A stretch of DNA of 64,000 bases from Ideonella dechloratans (GTDB lineage: Bacteria; Pseudomonadota; Gammaproteobacteria; Burkholderiales; Burkholderiaceae_C): assembly GCF_021049305.1 (NCBI RefSeq), contig NZ_CP088082.1, positions 124,001 through 188,000 of the forward strand, read 5' to 3'. Position 1 is the first letter of the stretch. Every line of letters begins with the position of its first letter. Shown here piece after piece: positions 42,147-52,725 of the stretch. A model generated the notes under the pieces. The model was not told the DNA's origin and did no database searches. It saw only the letters and a program-made list of their open reading frames with translations. The translations under genes and the position numbers were made by a program.

Positions 42147-43334
42147 TCAGCCGGGTTGGCCATCCAGCCGCGGGCGGCTGAGGATGCCGACGTAGCGGGC
42201 CAGGTAGGCGAGGAAGGCCAGCACCCACAGCGTGGCCGACAGATGCACCGCCGCCAGCAGGCCGGACGGCCACAGCAGGGGCACGGCCACCCGCACCAGC
42301 GCGGCACCCAGCATGGCGACGAAGGCCGTGGTCTCGAAGGGGCCGGCCTGCAGCGGCCGACCGGTGTGGCCCAGCGCGGTGCGGGTGATCATGCCGATCG
42401 TCATGCCGCCGATGGTGCCCAGCGTGAGCGCGTGGGTGGCCGGGCCGAGGGGCCAAGCCTCCAGCGTGGCGCCGGCGCGCAGCAGCAGGTGCAGCGGCAG
42501 CCACAGATAGGCCGCATGCAGCACCCACACCAGCGGGTGGCGCAGCGTGCGCCAGGGCTGCCACAGGGCCCAGCGGGCGGCGTGCAGCAGGGCCAGGCCC
42601 GACAGCAGCACGGCCAGGGGCAGGCCGTGCAGGCCCAGCGCGTCGGCGGCCATCAGCACCAGCACGCCGCCCAGCGCGGCCTTCTCCAGGCGCTCGTGGC
42701 GCCGGGCCTGCATGCCGGGCACGCCGTTGTTGCTGAACATGGGCACCACGCGCCCGGCCATCACCGCGATCATGAACAGCACCACGTCCAGCGCGATGGG
42801 CAGGCCCAGGCCTTCGGGCCAGGCCAGCCAGCCCAGCGCCTGCAGGTGCAGGCCCAGGCTGGCCAGCCCCAGGCCAACCAGCAGCAGGGGGAAGAAGTCG
42901 TTGCGGCGGTTGGGGCCAGCCCGCAGCGCCCGCCACAGGGCCCAGGCCGAGGCCCAGGCAAAGACCGCGTTGGCCAGGCCCGCGGCCAGCAGCCAGGGCG
43001 TGAAGCCCAGCACCCGGGCCAGCAGCCACAGCGCCGCCAGGGCCTGCAGGTGGCGCCCGGTGGGTGTGGGCTGGCCGGACCAGTTGCGCCCCGCGGTGAA
43101 CAGAAAGCCCACCACGATGGCCAGGGTGTAGCCAAACACCATCTCGTGGGCATGCCAGGGCATGCCGCGGGTCCAACTGCCGAGGTGGCCGCTCATCTGC
43201 GCCGCCCACAACGGAATGGATAACACGGCCCACAGCGCGGCCAGCAGGTAGAAGGGCCGGAAACCCAGGGCCCACAGGGCCCAGCCGCCTCGCGGCGGCA
43301 CGGGCGATTTGTGCTGGAGCAGGACAGTGGTCAT
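42147..43334 (-). CDS. nnrS: NnrS-family heme-copper membrane protein (second copy)
   Basis: The 395-residue, 12-TM protein has the canonical NnrS motifs FRPFYLLAALWAVLSIP, MPWHAHEMVFGYTLAIVVGFLFTAGRNWSG, AVMAGRVVPMFSNNGVPG, THALTLGTIGGMTIGMITRTALGHTGR. It is a closer match to classical NnrS than the copy in the nar operon. It leads an operon with the hemerythrin and DGC genes. A 23-bp AT-rich palindrome begins 9 bases upstream of its start. Confidence 0.93.
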   Translation of the reverse strand: MTTVLLQHKSPVPPRGGWALWALGFRPFYLLAALWAVLSIPLWAAQMSGHLGSWTRGMPWHAHEMVFGYTLAIVVGFLFTAGRNWSGQPTPTGRHLQALAALWLLARVLGFTPWLLAAGLANAVFAWASAWALWRALRAGPNRRNDFFPLLLVGLGLASLGLHLQALGWLAWPEGLGLPIALDVVLFMIAVMAGRVVPMFSNNGVPGMQARRHERLEKAALGGVLVLMAADALGLHGLPLAVLLSGLALLHAARWALWQPWRTLRHPLVWVLHAAYLWLPLHLLLRAGATLEAWPLGPATHALTLGTIGGMTIGMITRTALGHTGRPLQAGPFETTAFVAMLGAALVRVAVPLLWPSGLLAAVHLSATLWVLAFLAYLARYVGILSRPRLDGQPG

Positions 43335-43342
43335 GGCGTTAA

Positions 43343-43365
43343 AACATATATTTAATATGAATGTT
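43343..43365. promoter_or_regulatory. AT-rich 11-1-11 palindrome, candidate NsrR operator
   Basis: The left arm AACATATATTT (43343-43353) and right arm ATATGAATGTT (43355-43365) flank a single A and match at 8 of 11 positions. Size, symmetry and the ATTT/AT-rich pattern resemble NsrR sites, which commonly precede nnrS. In this very GC-rich sequence the AT-rich block stands out. It may also contain the promoter -10. Confidence 0.65.
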
Positions 43366-43466
43366 AAAGCCGAAGCCCTTCACCGGCAAGCCGGCCCCCT
43401 CATCGCGGCGCGGAAATGGCGTACAAGGGCGGACCGCACACGACCTCTTTCCCGGAAGATCCGACC

Positions 43467-44564
43467 ATGAGCCGCCGACAGTTTCTTGCGCAATCCGGTG
43501 CCATGGGGGGCGCCCTGGCCAGCCTGGCCGCCCCGGCGCTGGCCCAGACGGCCCACCCCGAGATCCGCTGGCGCGTGGCCTCCAGCTACCCGCGCAGCCT
43601 GACCGGCATCTTCAGCGCGATGGAGATGGTGGCCAAGCGGGTGGGCGAGCTCACCGGCGGCAAGTTCAACATCACCGTCCACCCGGCCGGCGAGCTGGTG
43701 CCGCCGCTGGGCGTGCTGGACGCGGTGCAGAAGGGCACGGTGGAGGCCGGCCACAGCGCCAGCTACTTCTACATCGGCAAGGACCCGGCCTTCGGCTTCC
43801 ACACTGCCATGCCCTTCGGTCTGGGCCTGCGGGCCCAGAACGCCTGGCTCTACGAGGGCGGCGGCCAGGCCCTGATCGACGAGTTCCTGGCGCCCTATGG
43901 CGTTACCGTAATGGCGGTGGGCAACACCGGCGCCCAGATGGCCGGCTGGTACCGCAAGGAGATCAAGTCGGTGGCCGACCTCCAGGGCCTGAAGTTCCGC
44001 ATCGGCGGCCTGGGTGGCATGGTGCTGGCCAAGCTGGGCGTGGTGCCGCAGCAGCTGGCCGCGGGCGACCTCTACCCCGCATTGGAGAAGGGCGTGATCG
44101 ACGCGGCCGAGTTCGTCGGCCCGCTGGATGACGAGAAGCTGGGCCTGCAAAAGGTGGCCAGGTACTACTACTACCCGGGCTGGTGGGAGGGCTCGGCCAC
44201 GCTGGGTCTGTTCGTCAACCTCAAGGCGCTCAACGCCCTGCCGGCGCTCTACCAGACGGCGCTGCGCACCGCCACGGCCGAGGCCAACCAGTGGCTGACG
44301 ATGAAGTACGACCACGAGAACCCGCAGGCCCTGCGCCGCCTGGTGGCCGGCGGCGCCCAGCTGCGCGCCTTCCCCAAGGAGGTGACGCAGGCCGCCTTCG
44401 GCGCGGCCAACGAGCTCTACGCCGAGATGGCGGAGAAGAGCGCGCCCTTCAAGAAGATCCACGCCCACTGGGCCAGGTTCCGGTCCGAGCAGGTGATGTG
44501 GCAGCAGCTGTGCGACCTGCCCTTCGACAACCTGATGAGCGCGCTGCTGCGCGGCAAGGGCTGA
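43467..44564 (+). CDS. TRAP transporter substrate-binding protein (DctP family), orphan
   Basis: The 365-residue protein has a twin-arginine style signal (SRRQFLAQSGAMGGALASLAAPALAQ). The DctP fold is seen in IRWRVASSYPRSLTGIF, GELVPPLGVLDAVQKGTVEAGHSASYFYIGKD, LQGLKFRIGGLGGMVLAKLGV and DAAEFVGPLDDEKLGLQKVARYYYYPGWWEG. The Tyr/Trp-rich segment resembles binding proteins for amine- or keto-acid-type ligands. GGAAG favours the ATG at 43467 over 43416. No DctQ/DctM membrane genes are in the window, so its partner must be elsewhere or lost. Confidence 0.88.
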   Translation: MSRRQFLAQSGAMGGALASLAAPALAQTAHPEIRWRVASSYPRSLTGIFSAMEMVAKRVGELTGGKFNITVHPAGELVPPLGVLDAVQKGTVEAGHSASYFYIGKDPAFGFHTAMPFGLGLRAQNAWLYEGGGQALIDEFLAPYGVTVMAVGNTGAQMAGWYRKEIKSVADLQGLKFRIGGLGGMVLAKLGVVPQQLAAGDLYPALEKGVIDAAEFVGPLDDEKLGLQKVARYYYYPGWWEGSATLGLFVNLKALNALPALYQTALRTATAEANQWLTMKYDHENPQALRRLVAGGAQLRAFPKEVTQAAFGAANELYAEMAEKSAPFKKIHAHWARFRSEQVMWQQLCDLPFDNLMSALLRGKG

Positions 44565-44586
44565 GCCGGCCTTGTGTCTTTGAGCC

Positions 44587-45288
44587 TCAGCCCGTCAGGC
44601 CCACCAGCCGGTAGCCCACGCCGGTCTCGGTCAGCAGGTGCTGCGGCCGGGACGGGTCGGCCTCGATCTTCTTGCGCAGATTGGCCATGTGGACCCGCAC
44701 GTAGTGGGTGTCCTCGCGGTGGCCGGGGCCCCACACCGCCTGCAGCAGCTGGGCGTGGGTGACGACCCGGTCGGGCTGAGACAGCAGGTGGGTCAGCAGC
44801 CGGTACTCGATGGGGGTGAGGTGCAGGGCCTCGCCCGCGCGCTGCACGCTGCGGTGCACCCGGTCCACCGTGATGTCGCCGAAGCGCTGCACCGGCTCGC
44901 CCTGGGCGCCCTGCTGGCTGTGGCGGCGCAGCTGGGCGCGCACCCGGGCCAGCAGCTCGCCGCTGCCGAAGGGCTTGACCAGATAGTCGTCGGCGCCGGC
45001 GTCCAGCGCGGCGATCTTGTCGGCCTCGCGGCTGCGGGCCGACAGCACGATCACCGGCACCGCCGACCACTGCCGCAGGTCGCGGATCAGGTCCACCCCG
45101 TCGCCGTCGGGCAGGCCCAGGTCCAGCACGATCAGCTCGGGCCGCCGGGTGCCGGCCTCGATCAGGCCGCGCTGCAGGCCGTCGGCGGTGTGCACCTCCA
45201 GCCCCTGGCTTTCCAGGGCCAGGCGGATGAAGCGCAGGATGTCGGCCTCGTCTTCGACGACCAGCACGCGGGGCAGGGGCTCGCTCAT
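44587..45288 (-). CDS. kdpE: Response regulator KdpE
   Basis: The 233-residue OmpR-class regulator has a receiver domain (VLVVEDEADILRFIRLAL, phosphoacceptor in LIVLDLGLPDGDG, Lys in YLVKPFGSGEL) and a winged helix (HLTPIEYRLLTHLLSQPDRVVTHAQLLQAVWG, YVRVHMANLRKKIE). It activates kdpFABC at low potassium or high osmolarity. It starts 10 bases after kdpD. Confidence 0.95.
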   Translation of the reverse strand: MSEPLPRVLVVEDEADILRFIRLALESQGLEVHTADGLQRGLIEAGTRRPELIVLDLGLPDGDGVDLIRDLRQWSAVPVIVLSARSREADKIAALDAGADDYLVKPFGSGELLARVRAQLRRHSQQGAQGEPVQRFGDITVDRVHRSVQRAGEALHLTPIEYRLLTHLLSQPDRVVTHAQLLQAVWGPGHREDTHYVRVHMANLRKKIEADPSRPQHLLTETGVGYRLVGLTG

Positions 45289-45298
45289 GGTCCGGATG

Positions 45299-48019
45299 CT
45301 AACCAGCCAGTGCGCTGCCGTCGTCGGTGGGCGGCTGGCCCACCGGCAGGCGCAGGGTGAAGCGGGCGCCGACGACCTGCTCGCCCTGCCGTCGGTTCTG
45401 CCCCTGGATGCGCCCGCCATGGGCCTGCACGATGGCGCGGCAGATGGCCAGGCCCAGGCCCACGCCCGGCGTGGCGCTTTCGCGCTGGCCGCGCTCGAAC
45501 TTCTCGAACACCGCCTCCTCGCGCCCCGGGGGCAGGCCGGGGCCGTGGTCGTCCACCTGCACGATCACCTCCGCGCCCTCGCGCCGGGCACGGATCTCGA
45601 TGGCGCTGCCGGCCGGCGTGTACTTGGCCGCGTTCTCCAGCAGGTTGACGAAGACGCGTTCGAACAGCGTGGCGTCCAGGGCCAGCAGCGGCAGGTCCTC
45701 GGCCAGCTGCACCGTGACCGGCCGCGTGCCCAGCAGCGCCTGGCACTCGGCCAGCGCGCTGCCCACCAGCTCCTCCAGCGGCAGCCAGTCGCGGCGCAGC
45801 TGCACCGCGCCGGCCTCCAGCCGGGCCATGTCCAGCAGGTTGCTGACCAGCGCACTCATGCGCCGGGCCGACTGCTGGATGGCCTGCACCGTCTGCTGCT
45901 GGGCCGGGGCCAGCGGCGGCTCGGTCCAGGCCAGGGTTTCCGACAGGCCCTGCAGCGAGGCCAGCGGCGTGCGCAGATCGTGCGACATGGCCGAGAGCAG
46001 CGAGTTGCGCAGCCGCTCCGACTCGATCTGCAGCGTGCTGGCCTGGGCCACGTCGATGTAGTGGATGCGTTCCAGCGAGATGGCCAGCAGCGAGGCGGCC
46101 GTCTGCAGCAGCTGGCGCTGGCCGGGGCCGGGGGCGGGCTCGCCCGCGGCCGGCTCCACGCACAGCACGCCGCGGCTGCGCATGGGTGCGCGCAGCGGCA
46201 GCATCAGGCAGGCACCGGCCGGCAGGGTGTCGGTGCCGCGGCCGGCGGGCTCACCGCGGTCGAAGGCCCACTGGGCCACGGCCATGTCCACCGCGGCCTT
46301 CCCGCCCGGCAGCGGGTGCAGGTGGCCCTCGTCGTCGGCGGCCAGCACGGTGACCTGGGCGCGGAACTCCGCGGTCAGGAAGCGGCTGCCGATCTCGGCC
46401 ACCTGCTCGGGCTGCAGCGCGGCGGAGAGGTCGCGCGCCATCTCGTAGAGCCGGCGCATGCCGTGCTCGCGCCGCTGGGCCTCGTCGGCCTGGAAGCGCA
46501 GCCCCGCGGTGAGCTGGCCGATCACCAGCGCCACCACCAGCATCACCGCGAAGGTCAGCACGTACTGCACGTCACTGACCGCGAAGGAGTAGCGCGGCGG
46601 CACGAAGAAGAAGTCGAACAGGCCCACGCCGACGAAGGCCGCCAGCACCGCCGGGCTGCGGCCGTAGCGCAGGGCCACGCCCACCACGACCAGCAGGAAG
46701 AGCATCACGGTGTTGCTCAGCTCCAGCCAGGGCCGCAGCGGCGTGCACAACAGGGCGGTGAGGGCGCAGGCCGCCAGCGCGGCGCCATGGCCGCGCCAGT
46801 CGGGCGAGGCGGCGGCGGGCCGGCCGCCCCGGGGGGACGGGCCGCCGGTGTCGCGTGGCGCCGGCAGGGCCACCTGCAGCAGGTCCAGGTCCTCGGCCAG
46901 GGCGGCGACCTGCTCGGCCAGCGGGCGGCCCCAGGGCCGCCAGGCCCGCCAGCCGTGCCGGGGCCGGCGGCCGATCACCAGGCGCGAGAGGTTGTGCTCG
47001 CGGGCGTAGCGCACCAGGGCCGGGGCCAGCTCGGCCGCGGGCAGGGTGGCCACCTCGGCCCCCAGGTCCTGGGCCAGCTTGAGGCTGCGCTCCAGCCGGC
47101 GGCGCTGCGCCTCCGGCCGGCGGGCCGAGGCAGGGGTCTCCACATGCAGGGCGTGCCAGGGCAGGTCGAGCTGGGTGGCCAGGCGGGCGCAGCGGCGCAG
47201 CAGCTTCTCGGCCTCGGGGCTGTCGTCCACGCAGGCCAGCAGAGCCTCGCGGTTGGGCCACACCACCGGCACCGCGCTGCGCCGGCGCCAGTCCTGCATC
47301 TGCTCGTCCACCCGGTCCGCGGTGCGGCGCAGGGCCAGTTCGCGCAGGGCCAGCAGGTTGCCCTTGCGGAAGAAATGGGCGGCGGCGTGCTCGGCCTGGT
47401 GCGGCACATAGACCTTGCCGGCCTTCAGCCGGGCCAGCAGTTCGTCGGGCGGCAGGTCCACCACCACCACCTCGTCGGCGGCGTCGAACAGGCTGTCGGG
47501 CACGGTTTCCCAGACCCGCACGCCGGTGATGCCCGAGACGATGTCGTTCAGGCTCTCCAGGTGCTGGACGTTGACCGTCGTCCACACGTCCAGGCCGGCC
47601 TCCAGCAGTTCCTCCACGTCCTGCCAGCGCTTGGGGTGGCGCGAGCCGGGCGCGTTGCTGTGCGCCAGCTCGTCCAGCAGCAGCAGGGCGCCGGGGTGCT
47701 CGCGGCCGAAGGCCAGCGCGCCGTCCAGATCGAACTCGGCCAGCATCCGCCCGCGGTGGGGCACCTGGCGCAGCGGCAGGCGCGGCAGGCCCTGGGCCAA
47801 GGCCTCGGTCTCGGCGCGGCCATGGGCTTCGACCACGCCGACGGCCAGCGGCGTGCCGCCGGCCCGGGCCGCCTGGGCGGCCACCAGCATGGCGCAGGTC
47901 TTGCCCACGCCCGCGCTGGCGCCGAAGAAGATCTTCAGCCGGCCGCGCCGGGCCTGGGCTTCGTCGGCCTGAACCTGGCGCAGCAGGGCGTCGGGGTCGG
48001 GCCGGGTGTCGTCCGTCAT
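45299..48019 (-). CDS. kdpD: Osmosensitive potassium sensor kinase KdpD
   Basis: The 906-residue protein has the KdpD N-terminal domain with Walker A IFFGASAGVGKT and LLLDELAHSNAPGSRHPKRWQDVEELL, followed by a USP-like domain. Four clustered TM segments (residues about 400-510) come next, then a GAF region, the phosphoacceptor MSHDLRTPLASLQG and ATPase motifs VFVNLLENAAKYTP and GVGLGLAICRAIV. It phosphorylates KdpE. The ATG at 48019 is preferred over the adjacent GTG at 48022. Confidence 0.95.
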   Translation of the reverse strand: MTDDTRPDPDALLRQVQADEAQARRGRLKIFFGASAGVGKTCAMLVAAQAARAGGTPLAVGVVEAHGRAETEALAQGLPRLPLRQVPHRGRMLAEFDLDGALAFGREHPGALLLLDELAHSNAPGSRHPKRWQDVEELLEAGLDVWTTVNVQHLESLNDIVSGITGVRVWETVPDSLFDAADEVVVVDLPPDELLARLKAGKVYVPHQAEHAAAHFFRKGNLLALRELALRRTADRVDEQMQDWRRRSAVPVVWPNREALLACVDDSPEAEKLLRRCARLATQLDLPWHALHVETPASARRPEAQRRRLERSLKLAQDLGAEVATLPAAELAPALVRYAREHNLSRLVIGRRPRHGWRAWRPWGRPLAEQVAALAEDLDLLQVALPAPRDTGGPSPRGGRPAAASPDWRGHGAALAACALTALLCTPLRPWLELSNTVMLFLLVVVGVALRYGRSPAVLAAFVGVGLFDFFFVPPRYSFAVSDVQYVLTFAVMLVVALVIGQLTAGLRFQADEAQRREHGMRRLYEMARDLSAALQPEQVAEIGSRFLTAEFRAQVTVLAADDEGHLHPLPGGKAAVDMAVAQWAFDRGEPAGRGTDTLPAGACLMLPLRAPMRSRGVLCVEPAAGEPAPGPGQRQLLQTAASLLAISLERIHYIDVAQASTLQIESERLRNSLLSAMSHDLRTPLASLQGLSETLAWTEPPLAPAQQQTVQAIQQSARRMSALVSNLLDMARLEAGAVQLRRDWLPLEELVGSALAECQALLGTRPVTVQLAEDLPLLALDATLFERVFVNLLENAAKYTPAGSAIEIRARREGAEVIVQVDDHGPGLPPGREEAVFEKFERGQRESATPGVGLGLAICRAIVQAHGGRIQGQNRRQGEQVVGARFTLRLPVGQPPTDDGSALAG

Positions 48020-48026
48020 CACAGGG

Positions 48027-48692
48027 TCAGGTCAGGGGGCGGGCTGGCGCAGCGGAGGCAGGGGAGGTGGTGGGGTAGCGCGCGTCCAGATCCAGGTTGA
48101 GCAGCAGCACGTTCACCCGCGGCTCGCCCAGGAACCCCAGCAGTATCCCCTCGGTGTGGCGGGCCACCAAGTCCTGCAGGGCGGCCACGGGCACGCCGCG
48201 CAGGCGGGCGATGCGGGGCAGCTGGTACTGGGCCGCGGCCAGGCTGATGTGCGGGTCCAGCCCGCTGGCGGAGGTGGTCACCAGGTCGATGGGCACCGGG
48301 GCGGTCTGGCCGGGGTCGGCCGCGTGCAGGGCCTGGATGCGGTCCTTCACCGCGGCCACCAGGGCCGGGTTGCTGGGGCCCAGGTTGGAGCCGCCCGAGT
48401 TGGCCGCGTTGTCGGGCATGGGGGTGGTGGCCGAGGGCCGGCCCCAGAAGTGCGCCGGGTCGCTGAAGGGCTGGCCGATCAGGCTGGAGCCGACGGCCCG
48501 GCCATCGCGCCAGACCAGGCTGCCGTTGGCGGGCTCGGCCAGGGTGGCCTGGGCCACGCCGGTGACGGCCAGCGGGTAGGCCAGGCCGGTGATGAGCGAG
48601 AGGGCGGCGAACAGCACCAGAGCCGGGCGCCACAGGCCTTCGGCGGGGGCGGTGGTGGCGGCGGCGCGGGGGGACGAAGCGAGGGTGTCCAT
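48027..48692 (-). CDS. kdpC: Potassium-transporting ATPase subunit KdpC
   Basis: The 221-residue protein has one N-terminal TM (LVLFAALSLITGLAYPLAVTGVAQ) and the conserved periplasmic region GSSLIGQPFSDPAHFWGRPS, NSGGSNLGPSNPAL, LVTTSASGLDPHIS. KdpC assists nucleotide binding or assembly of KdpA-KdpB. An AAGGAG site is placed before the ATG. kdpB ends 23 bases upstream. Confidence 0.95.
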   Translation of the reverse strand: MDTLASSPRAAATTAPAEGLWRPALVLFAALSLITGLAYPLAVTGVAQATLAEPANGSLVWRDGRAVGSSLIGQPFSDPAHFWGRPSATTPMPDNAANSGGSNLGPSNPALVAAVKDRIQALHAADPGQTAPVPIDLVTTSASGLDPHISLAAAQYQLPRIARLRGVPVAALQDLVARHTEGILLGFLGEPRVNVLLLNLDLDARYPTTSPASAAPARPLT

Positions 48693-48715
48693 GGAAGACT
48701 CCTTGGAAAGTGTGT

Positions 48716-50791
48716 TCAGGCCAGGCCCAGGCCGGCGATCAGCAGGTCGATGGCCTTGATGCCGATGAAGGGCACGATGACGCCGCCCAGGCCGTAGATC
48801 AGCAGGTTGCGGCGCAGCAGCAGGGCCGCGCCCACCGCACGGTAGGGCACGCCCTTCAAGGCCAGCGGGATCAGCGCGACGATGATCAGCGCGTTGAAGA
48901 TCACCGCCGAGAGGATGGCCGAGGCCGGGCTGGCCAGGTGCATCACGTTGAGCGCGCCCAGCGCCGGGTAGGTGCTGACGAAGGCCGCCGGGATGATGGC
49001 GAAGTACTTGGCCACGTCGTTGGCGATGCTGAAGGTGGTCAGCGAGCCGCGGGTCATCAGCATCTGCTTGCCGGTCTCCACGATCTCGATCAGCTTGGTG
49101 GGGTTGCTGTCCAGGTCCACCATGTTGCCGGCCTCCTTGGCGGCCTGCGTGCCGGTGTTCATGGCCACCGCCACGTCGGCCTGGGCCAGCGCGGGGGCGT
49201 CGTTGGTGCCGTCGCCGGTCATGGCCACGAGGCGGCCGGCGGCCTGGTGTTCACGGATCAGGGCCAGCTTGGCCTCGGGCGTGGCCTCGGCCAGGAAGTC
49301 GTCCACCCCGGCCTCGGCGGCGATGGCGGCGGCGGTGAGCCGGTTGTCGCCGGTCACCATCACCGTCTGGATGCCCATGCGGCGCAGCTCGGCAAAGCGC
49401 TCGCGGATGCCGCCCTTGACGATGTCCTTGAGCTCCACCACGCCCAGGGCGCGGCGGCCATCGGCCACCACCAGCGGCGTGCTGCCACGGCGGGCGATGT
49501 CCTCCACGCTGGCCTGCAGCGCCGCGGGCCAGTCGCCGTCCAGCGTCTCCACATGGCGGCGCACCGCGTCGGCCGCGCCCTTGCGTAGTTGCCGCAGGCC
49601 GCCACCGGGCTGCGGCAAATCGGCCCCGCTCATGCGGCTCTGGGCGGTGAAGGGCACGAACGCGGCCTGCAGGCTGCCCAGCTCACGCTCGCGCAGATGG
49701 AAGCGCTGCTTGGCCAGCACCACGATGCTGCGGCCCTCAGGCGTCTCGTCGGCCAGCGAGGCCAGTTGGGCCGCGTCGGCCAGCGTCTGCTCGCTCACGC
49801 CCGGGGCCGGCACGAAGGCCGTGGCCTGGCGGTTGCCCAGGGTGATGGTGCCGGTCTTGTCCAGCAGCAGCACGTCCACGTCGCCGGCGGCTTCCACTGC
49901 CCGGCCTGAGGTGGCGATGACGTTGGCCTGCATCATGCGGCTCATGCCCGCCACGCCGATGGCCGAGAGCAGGCCGGCGATGGTGGTGGGGATCAGGCAG
50001 ACCAGCAGGGCCACCAGCACCACCAGGCCCACCGGCTGGCCGGCGCCCGAGGCCTGCACGCTGAAGACGGAGTAGGGCAGCAGCGTGGCCACCACGCCCA
50101 GGAAGACGATGGTCAGCGCCACCAGCAGGATGGTCAGCGCGATCTCATTGGGCGTCTTCTGCCGCTTGGCGTTCTCCACCATCGCGATCATGCGGTCGAC
50201 GAAGGTCTCGCCCGGGTTGACCGTGACGCGCACCACGATCCAGTCCGACAGCACGCGGGTGCCGCCGGTGACGGAGCTGAAGTCGCCGCCCGATTCGCGG
50301 ATGACCGGGGCCGATTCGCCGGTGATGGCGCTCTCGTCCACCGAGGCCACACCGTCCACCACCTCGCCATCGGCCGGCACCACGTCGCCGGCCTCGATCA
50401 GCACATGCTCCTCCTTGCGCAGCGCGTCGGCCTCCAGCGGGTGCCATTGCAGCTGTTCACGCGGCAGGCCGCGCTGGTAGTGGGTCAGGCGCTTGGCCCA
50501 GGTCTGCCGCTTGAGGCCGCGCAGGCTGGCCGCCTGGGCCTTGCTGCGGCCCTCGGCCAGGGCCTCGGCGAAGTTGGCGAACAGCACGGTGAACCACAGC
50601 CACAGCGCCACGCCGAGGGTGAACAGGCTGGGCTGGGCGATGGCCAGGGCCGTGGTGAAGGCGCTGCCCACGTAGACGACGAACATCACCGGGTTGCGCC
50701 ACTGCACCCGCGGGCTGAGCTTGCGCAGCGCGTCCAGCAGGGCCGGGCGCAGCAGCACGGGGTCGAAGAGTTTCAGGGTTTGGCGTGTCAT
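48716..50791 (-). CDS. kdpB: Potassium-transporting P-type ATPase subunit KdpB
   Basis: The 691-residue P-type ATPase has TGES (SAITGES), the phosphorylated Asp in [13 protein letters not shown], and [43 protein letters not shown]. It hydrolyses ATP to drive potassium uptake through KdpA. AAGGAGG lies before the ATG at 50791; the longer open frame upstream is not protein-like and overlaps kdpA. Confidence 0.97.
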   Translation of the reverse strand: MTRQTLKLFDPVLLRPALLDALRKLSPRVQWRNPVMFVVYVGSAFTTALAIAQPSLFTLGVALWLWFTVLFANFAEALAEGRSKAQAASLRGLKRQTWAKRLTHYQRGLPREQLQWHPLEADALRKEEHVLIEAGDVVPADGEVVDGVASVDESAITGESAPVIRESGGDFSSVTGGTRVLSDWIVVRVTVNPGETFVDRMIAMVENAKRQKTPNEIALTILLVALTIVFLGVVATLLPYSVFSVQASGAGQPVGLVVLVALLVCLIPTTIAGLLSAIGVAGMSRMMQANVIATSGRAVEAAGDVDVLLLDKTGTITLGNRQATAFVPAPGVSEQTLADAAQLASLADETPEGRSIVVLAKQRFHLRERELGSLQAAFVPFTAQSRMSGADLPQPGGGLRQLRKGAADAVRRHVETLDGDWPAALQASVEDIARRGSTPLVVADGRRALGVVELKDIVKGGIRERFAELRRMGIQTVMVTGDNRLTAAAIAAEAGVDDFLAEATPEAKLALIREHQAAGRLVAMTGDGTNDAPALAQADVAVAMNTGTQAAKEAGNMVDLDSNPTKLIEIVETGKQMLMTRGSLTTFSIANDVAKYFAIIPAAFVSTYPALGALNVMHLASPASAILSAVIFNALIIVALIPLALKGVPYRAVGAALLLRRNLLIYGLGGVIVPFIGIKAIDLLIAGLGLA

Positions 50792-50802
50792 GGGGGCCTC
50801 CT

Positions 50803-52596
50803 TCAATGCGCCCACAGGCTCAGGTGTTCCGCCACCGGGCCCAGGGCCAGGGCGGGCACGTAGTTCAGCAGGCCCACCAGCAGCACCGCGCCGATCAGCA
50901 GCACGATGAACAGCGGACCATGGGTGGGCAGGGTGCCCTCGGTCGCGGCCAGGCGCTTCTTGGCGGCCAGCGAACCGGCGATGGCCAGCACCGGCACGAT
51001 GACGCCGAAGCGGCCCAGCGCCATGGCCACGGCCAGGCTCAGGTTGTAGAAGAGCGAGTTGGCCGACAGACCGGCAAAGGCGCTGCCGTTGTTGTTGGCC
51101 GCCGAGCTGAAGGCGTAGAGCACCTCCGAGAAGCCGTGCGCGCCCGGGTTGGCCAGGCCGGCGCTGCCGGCCTCGGTCAGCACCGCCAGGGCCGTGCCGC
51201 CCAGCACCAGCAGCGGGGTGACGAGGATGGCGATGGCCACCATCTTCATTTCGAAGGTCTCGATCTTCTTGCCCAGGTACTCGGGCGTGCGGCCGATCAT
51301 CAGCCCGGCGATGAACACCGCCAGGATGGCGAAGACCAGCATGCCGTACAGGCCCGAGCCCACGCCGCCGAACACCACCTCGCCCAGCTGCATCAGCACC
51401 AGGGGCACGGCGCCCCCCAGCGGGGTGAAGGAATCGTGCATGGCGTTGACCGCGCCGCAGGACGCCGCGGTGGTGATGGTGGCGAACAGCGCGGAGGCGT
51501 TGATGCCGAAGCGCACCTCCTTGCCTTCCATGTTGCCGCCGCTCTGCAGCGCGCTGGCGGCCGGGTCGGTGCCCAGCGCGCTCAGCAGCGGGTTGCCCTG
51601 CTGCTCGGCCACCGTGGCCAGCACGGCCATGACCACGAAGATCGCCGTCATCGCGCCCAGCAGCGCCCAGCCCTGGCGGGCGTCGCCCACCATGCGGCCG
51701 AAGACGAAGCACAGCGCCGCCGGGATCAGGAAGATGCTGAGCATCTGCAGGAAGTTGGACAGCGGCGTCGGGTTCTCATACGGGTGGGCCGAGTTGGCGT
51801 TGAAGAAACCGCCGCCGTTGGTGCCCAGCATCTTGATGGCCAGCTGCGAGGCCACCGGGCCCATGGCCAGGGTCTGGTGCGCGTCCTGCTTGTCGTCCAG
51901 CACCGGCTGGCCCTGGGCGTCCTTCAGCGGCTGGCCATCGGTGCCCAGGCGGGGCTCCTGCCAGTGCACGGTCTCCACGGTCTGCACGGTGTTGTAGGGG
52001 CTGAAGTTCTGGATCACCCCCTGGCCCACCAGCACCAGCGCAAACACGAAGGACAGCGGCAGCAGCACCCACAGCGTGGCGCGGCTCAGGTCGGCCCAGA
52101 CATTGCCGATCGCCTGGGCCGAGTGGCGCGCGAAGCCGCGCACCAGCGCCACCACCACCGCGATGCCGGTGGCCGCCGAGAGGAAGTTCTGCACCGTCAG
52201 CGCCAGCATCTGGGTCAGGTAGCTCAGGGTGGCCTCGCCGCCGTAGGCCTGCCAGTTGGTGTTGGTGACGAAGCTGATGGCGGTGTTGAAGGCCAGGTCC
52301 GGCGCCACCGCCGGCATCTGCTGCGGGTTGAAGGGCAGGGCGGCCTGCCAGCGCTGCAGCAGGTACACCGCCACGACACCCAGGCCATTGAACAGGAGCA
52401 GGCCGAGGGTGTAGCGCTTCCAGCCGGCTTCTTGTTGCGGCCGCACGCCGGCCAGGCGGAACAGCGGCGCCTCCAGCCGGTTCAGCCAGCCCAGGCGGCC
52501 GGCCATCGCCGCGTCGATCCAGCGCGCCAGCGGCCAGGCCAGCACGCCCAGCGCCGCCAGAAAGGCGGCGAGTTGCATCCAGGCCGCGGTGTTCAT
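50803..52596 (-). CDS. kdpA: Potassium-transporting ATPase channel subunit KdpA
   Basis: The 597-residue membrane protein has the four selectivity-filter repeats in recognisable form: [61 protein letters not shown] and [19 protein letters not shown] precedes the ATG at 52596, which overlaps the kdpF stop as ATGA. Confidence 0.97.
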   Translation of the reverse strand: MNTAAWMQLAAFLAALGVLAWPLARWIDAAMAGRLGWLNRLEAPLFRLAGVRPQQEAGWKRYTLGLLLFNGLGVVAVYLLQRWQAALPFNPQQMPAVAPDLAFNTAISFVTNTNWQAYGGEATLSYLTQMLALTVQNFLSAATGIAVVVALVRGFARHSAQAIGNVWADLSRATLWVLLPLSFVFALVLVGQGVIQNFSPYNTVQTVETVHWQEPRLGTDGQPLKDAQGQPVLDDKQDAHQTLAMGPVASQLAIKMLGTNGGGFFNANSAHPYENPTPLSNFLQMLSIFLIPAALCFVFGRMVGDARQGWALLGAMTAIFVVMAVLATVAEQQGNPLLSALGTDPAASALQSGGNMEGKEVRFGINASALFATITTAASCGAVNAMHDSFTPLGGAVPLVLMQLGEVVFGGVGSGLYGMLVFAILAVFIAGLMIGRTPEYLGKKIETFEMKMVAIAILVTPLLVLGGTALAVLTEAGSAGLANPGAHGFSEVLYAFSSAANNNGSAFAGLSANSLFYNLSLAVAMALGRFGVIVPVLAIAGSLAAKKRLAATEGTLPTHGPLFIVLLIGAVLLVGLLNYVPALALGPVAEHLSLWAH

Positions 52597-52685
52597 GAGA
52601 AGTCCTCCGGCCGCAGCAGGGCGGCGATGAGGTAGATCAGCAGACCGACCGCCAGTGCGGCGGCGGTCCATTCGAAGACGGGCAT
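52593..52685 (-). CDS. kdpF: Small membrane subunit KdpF
   Basis: The 30-residue peptide starts [16 protein letters not shown] and forms one TM helix, ending LLRPEDFS, like other KdpF peptides that stabilise the KdpABC complex. GGAGG lies 4 bases before the ATG, and the stop overlaps the kdpA start. Confidence 0.88.
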   Translation of the reverse strand: MPVFEWTAAALAVGLLIYLIAALLRPEDFS

Positions 52686-52725
52686 GACAACCTCCATGTC
52701 GATGAAGGTCATGCTAGGAAGCGGG

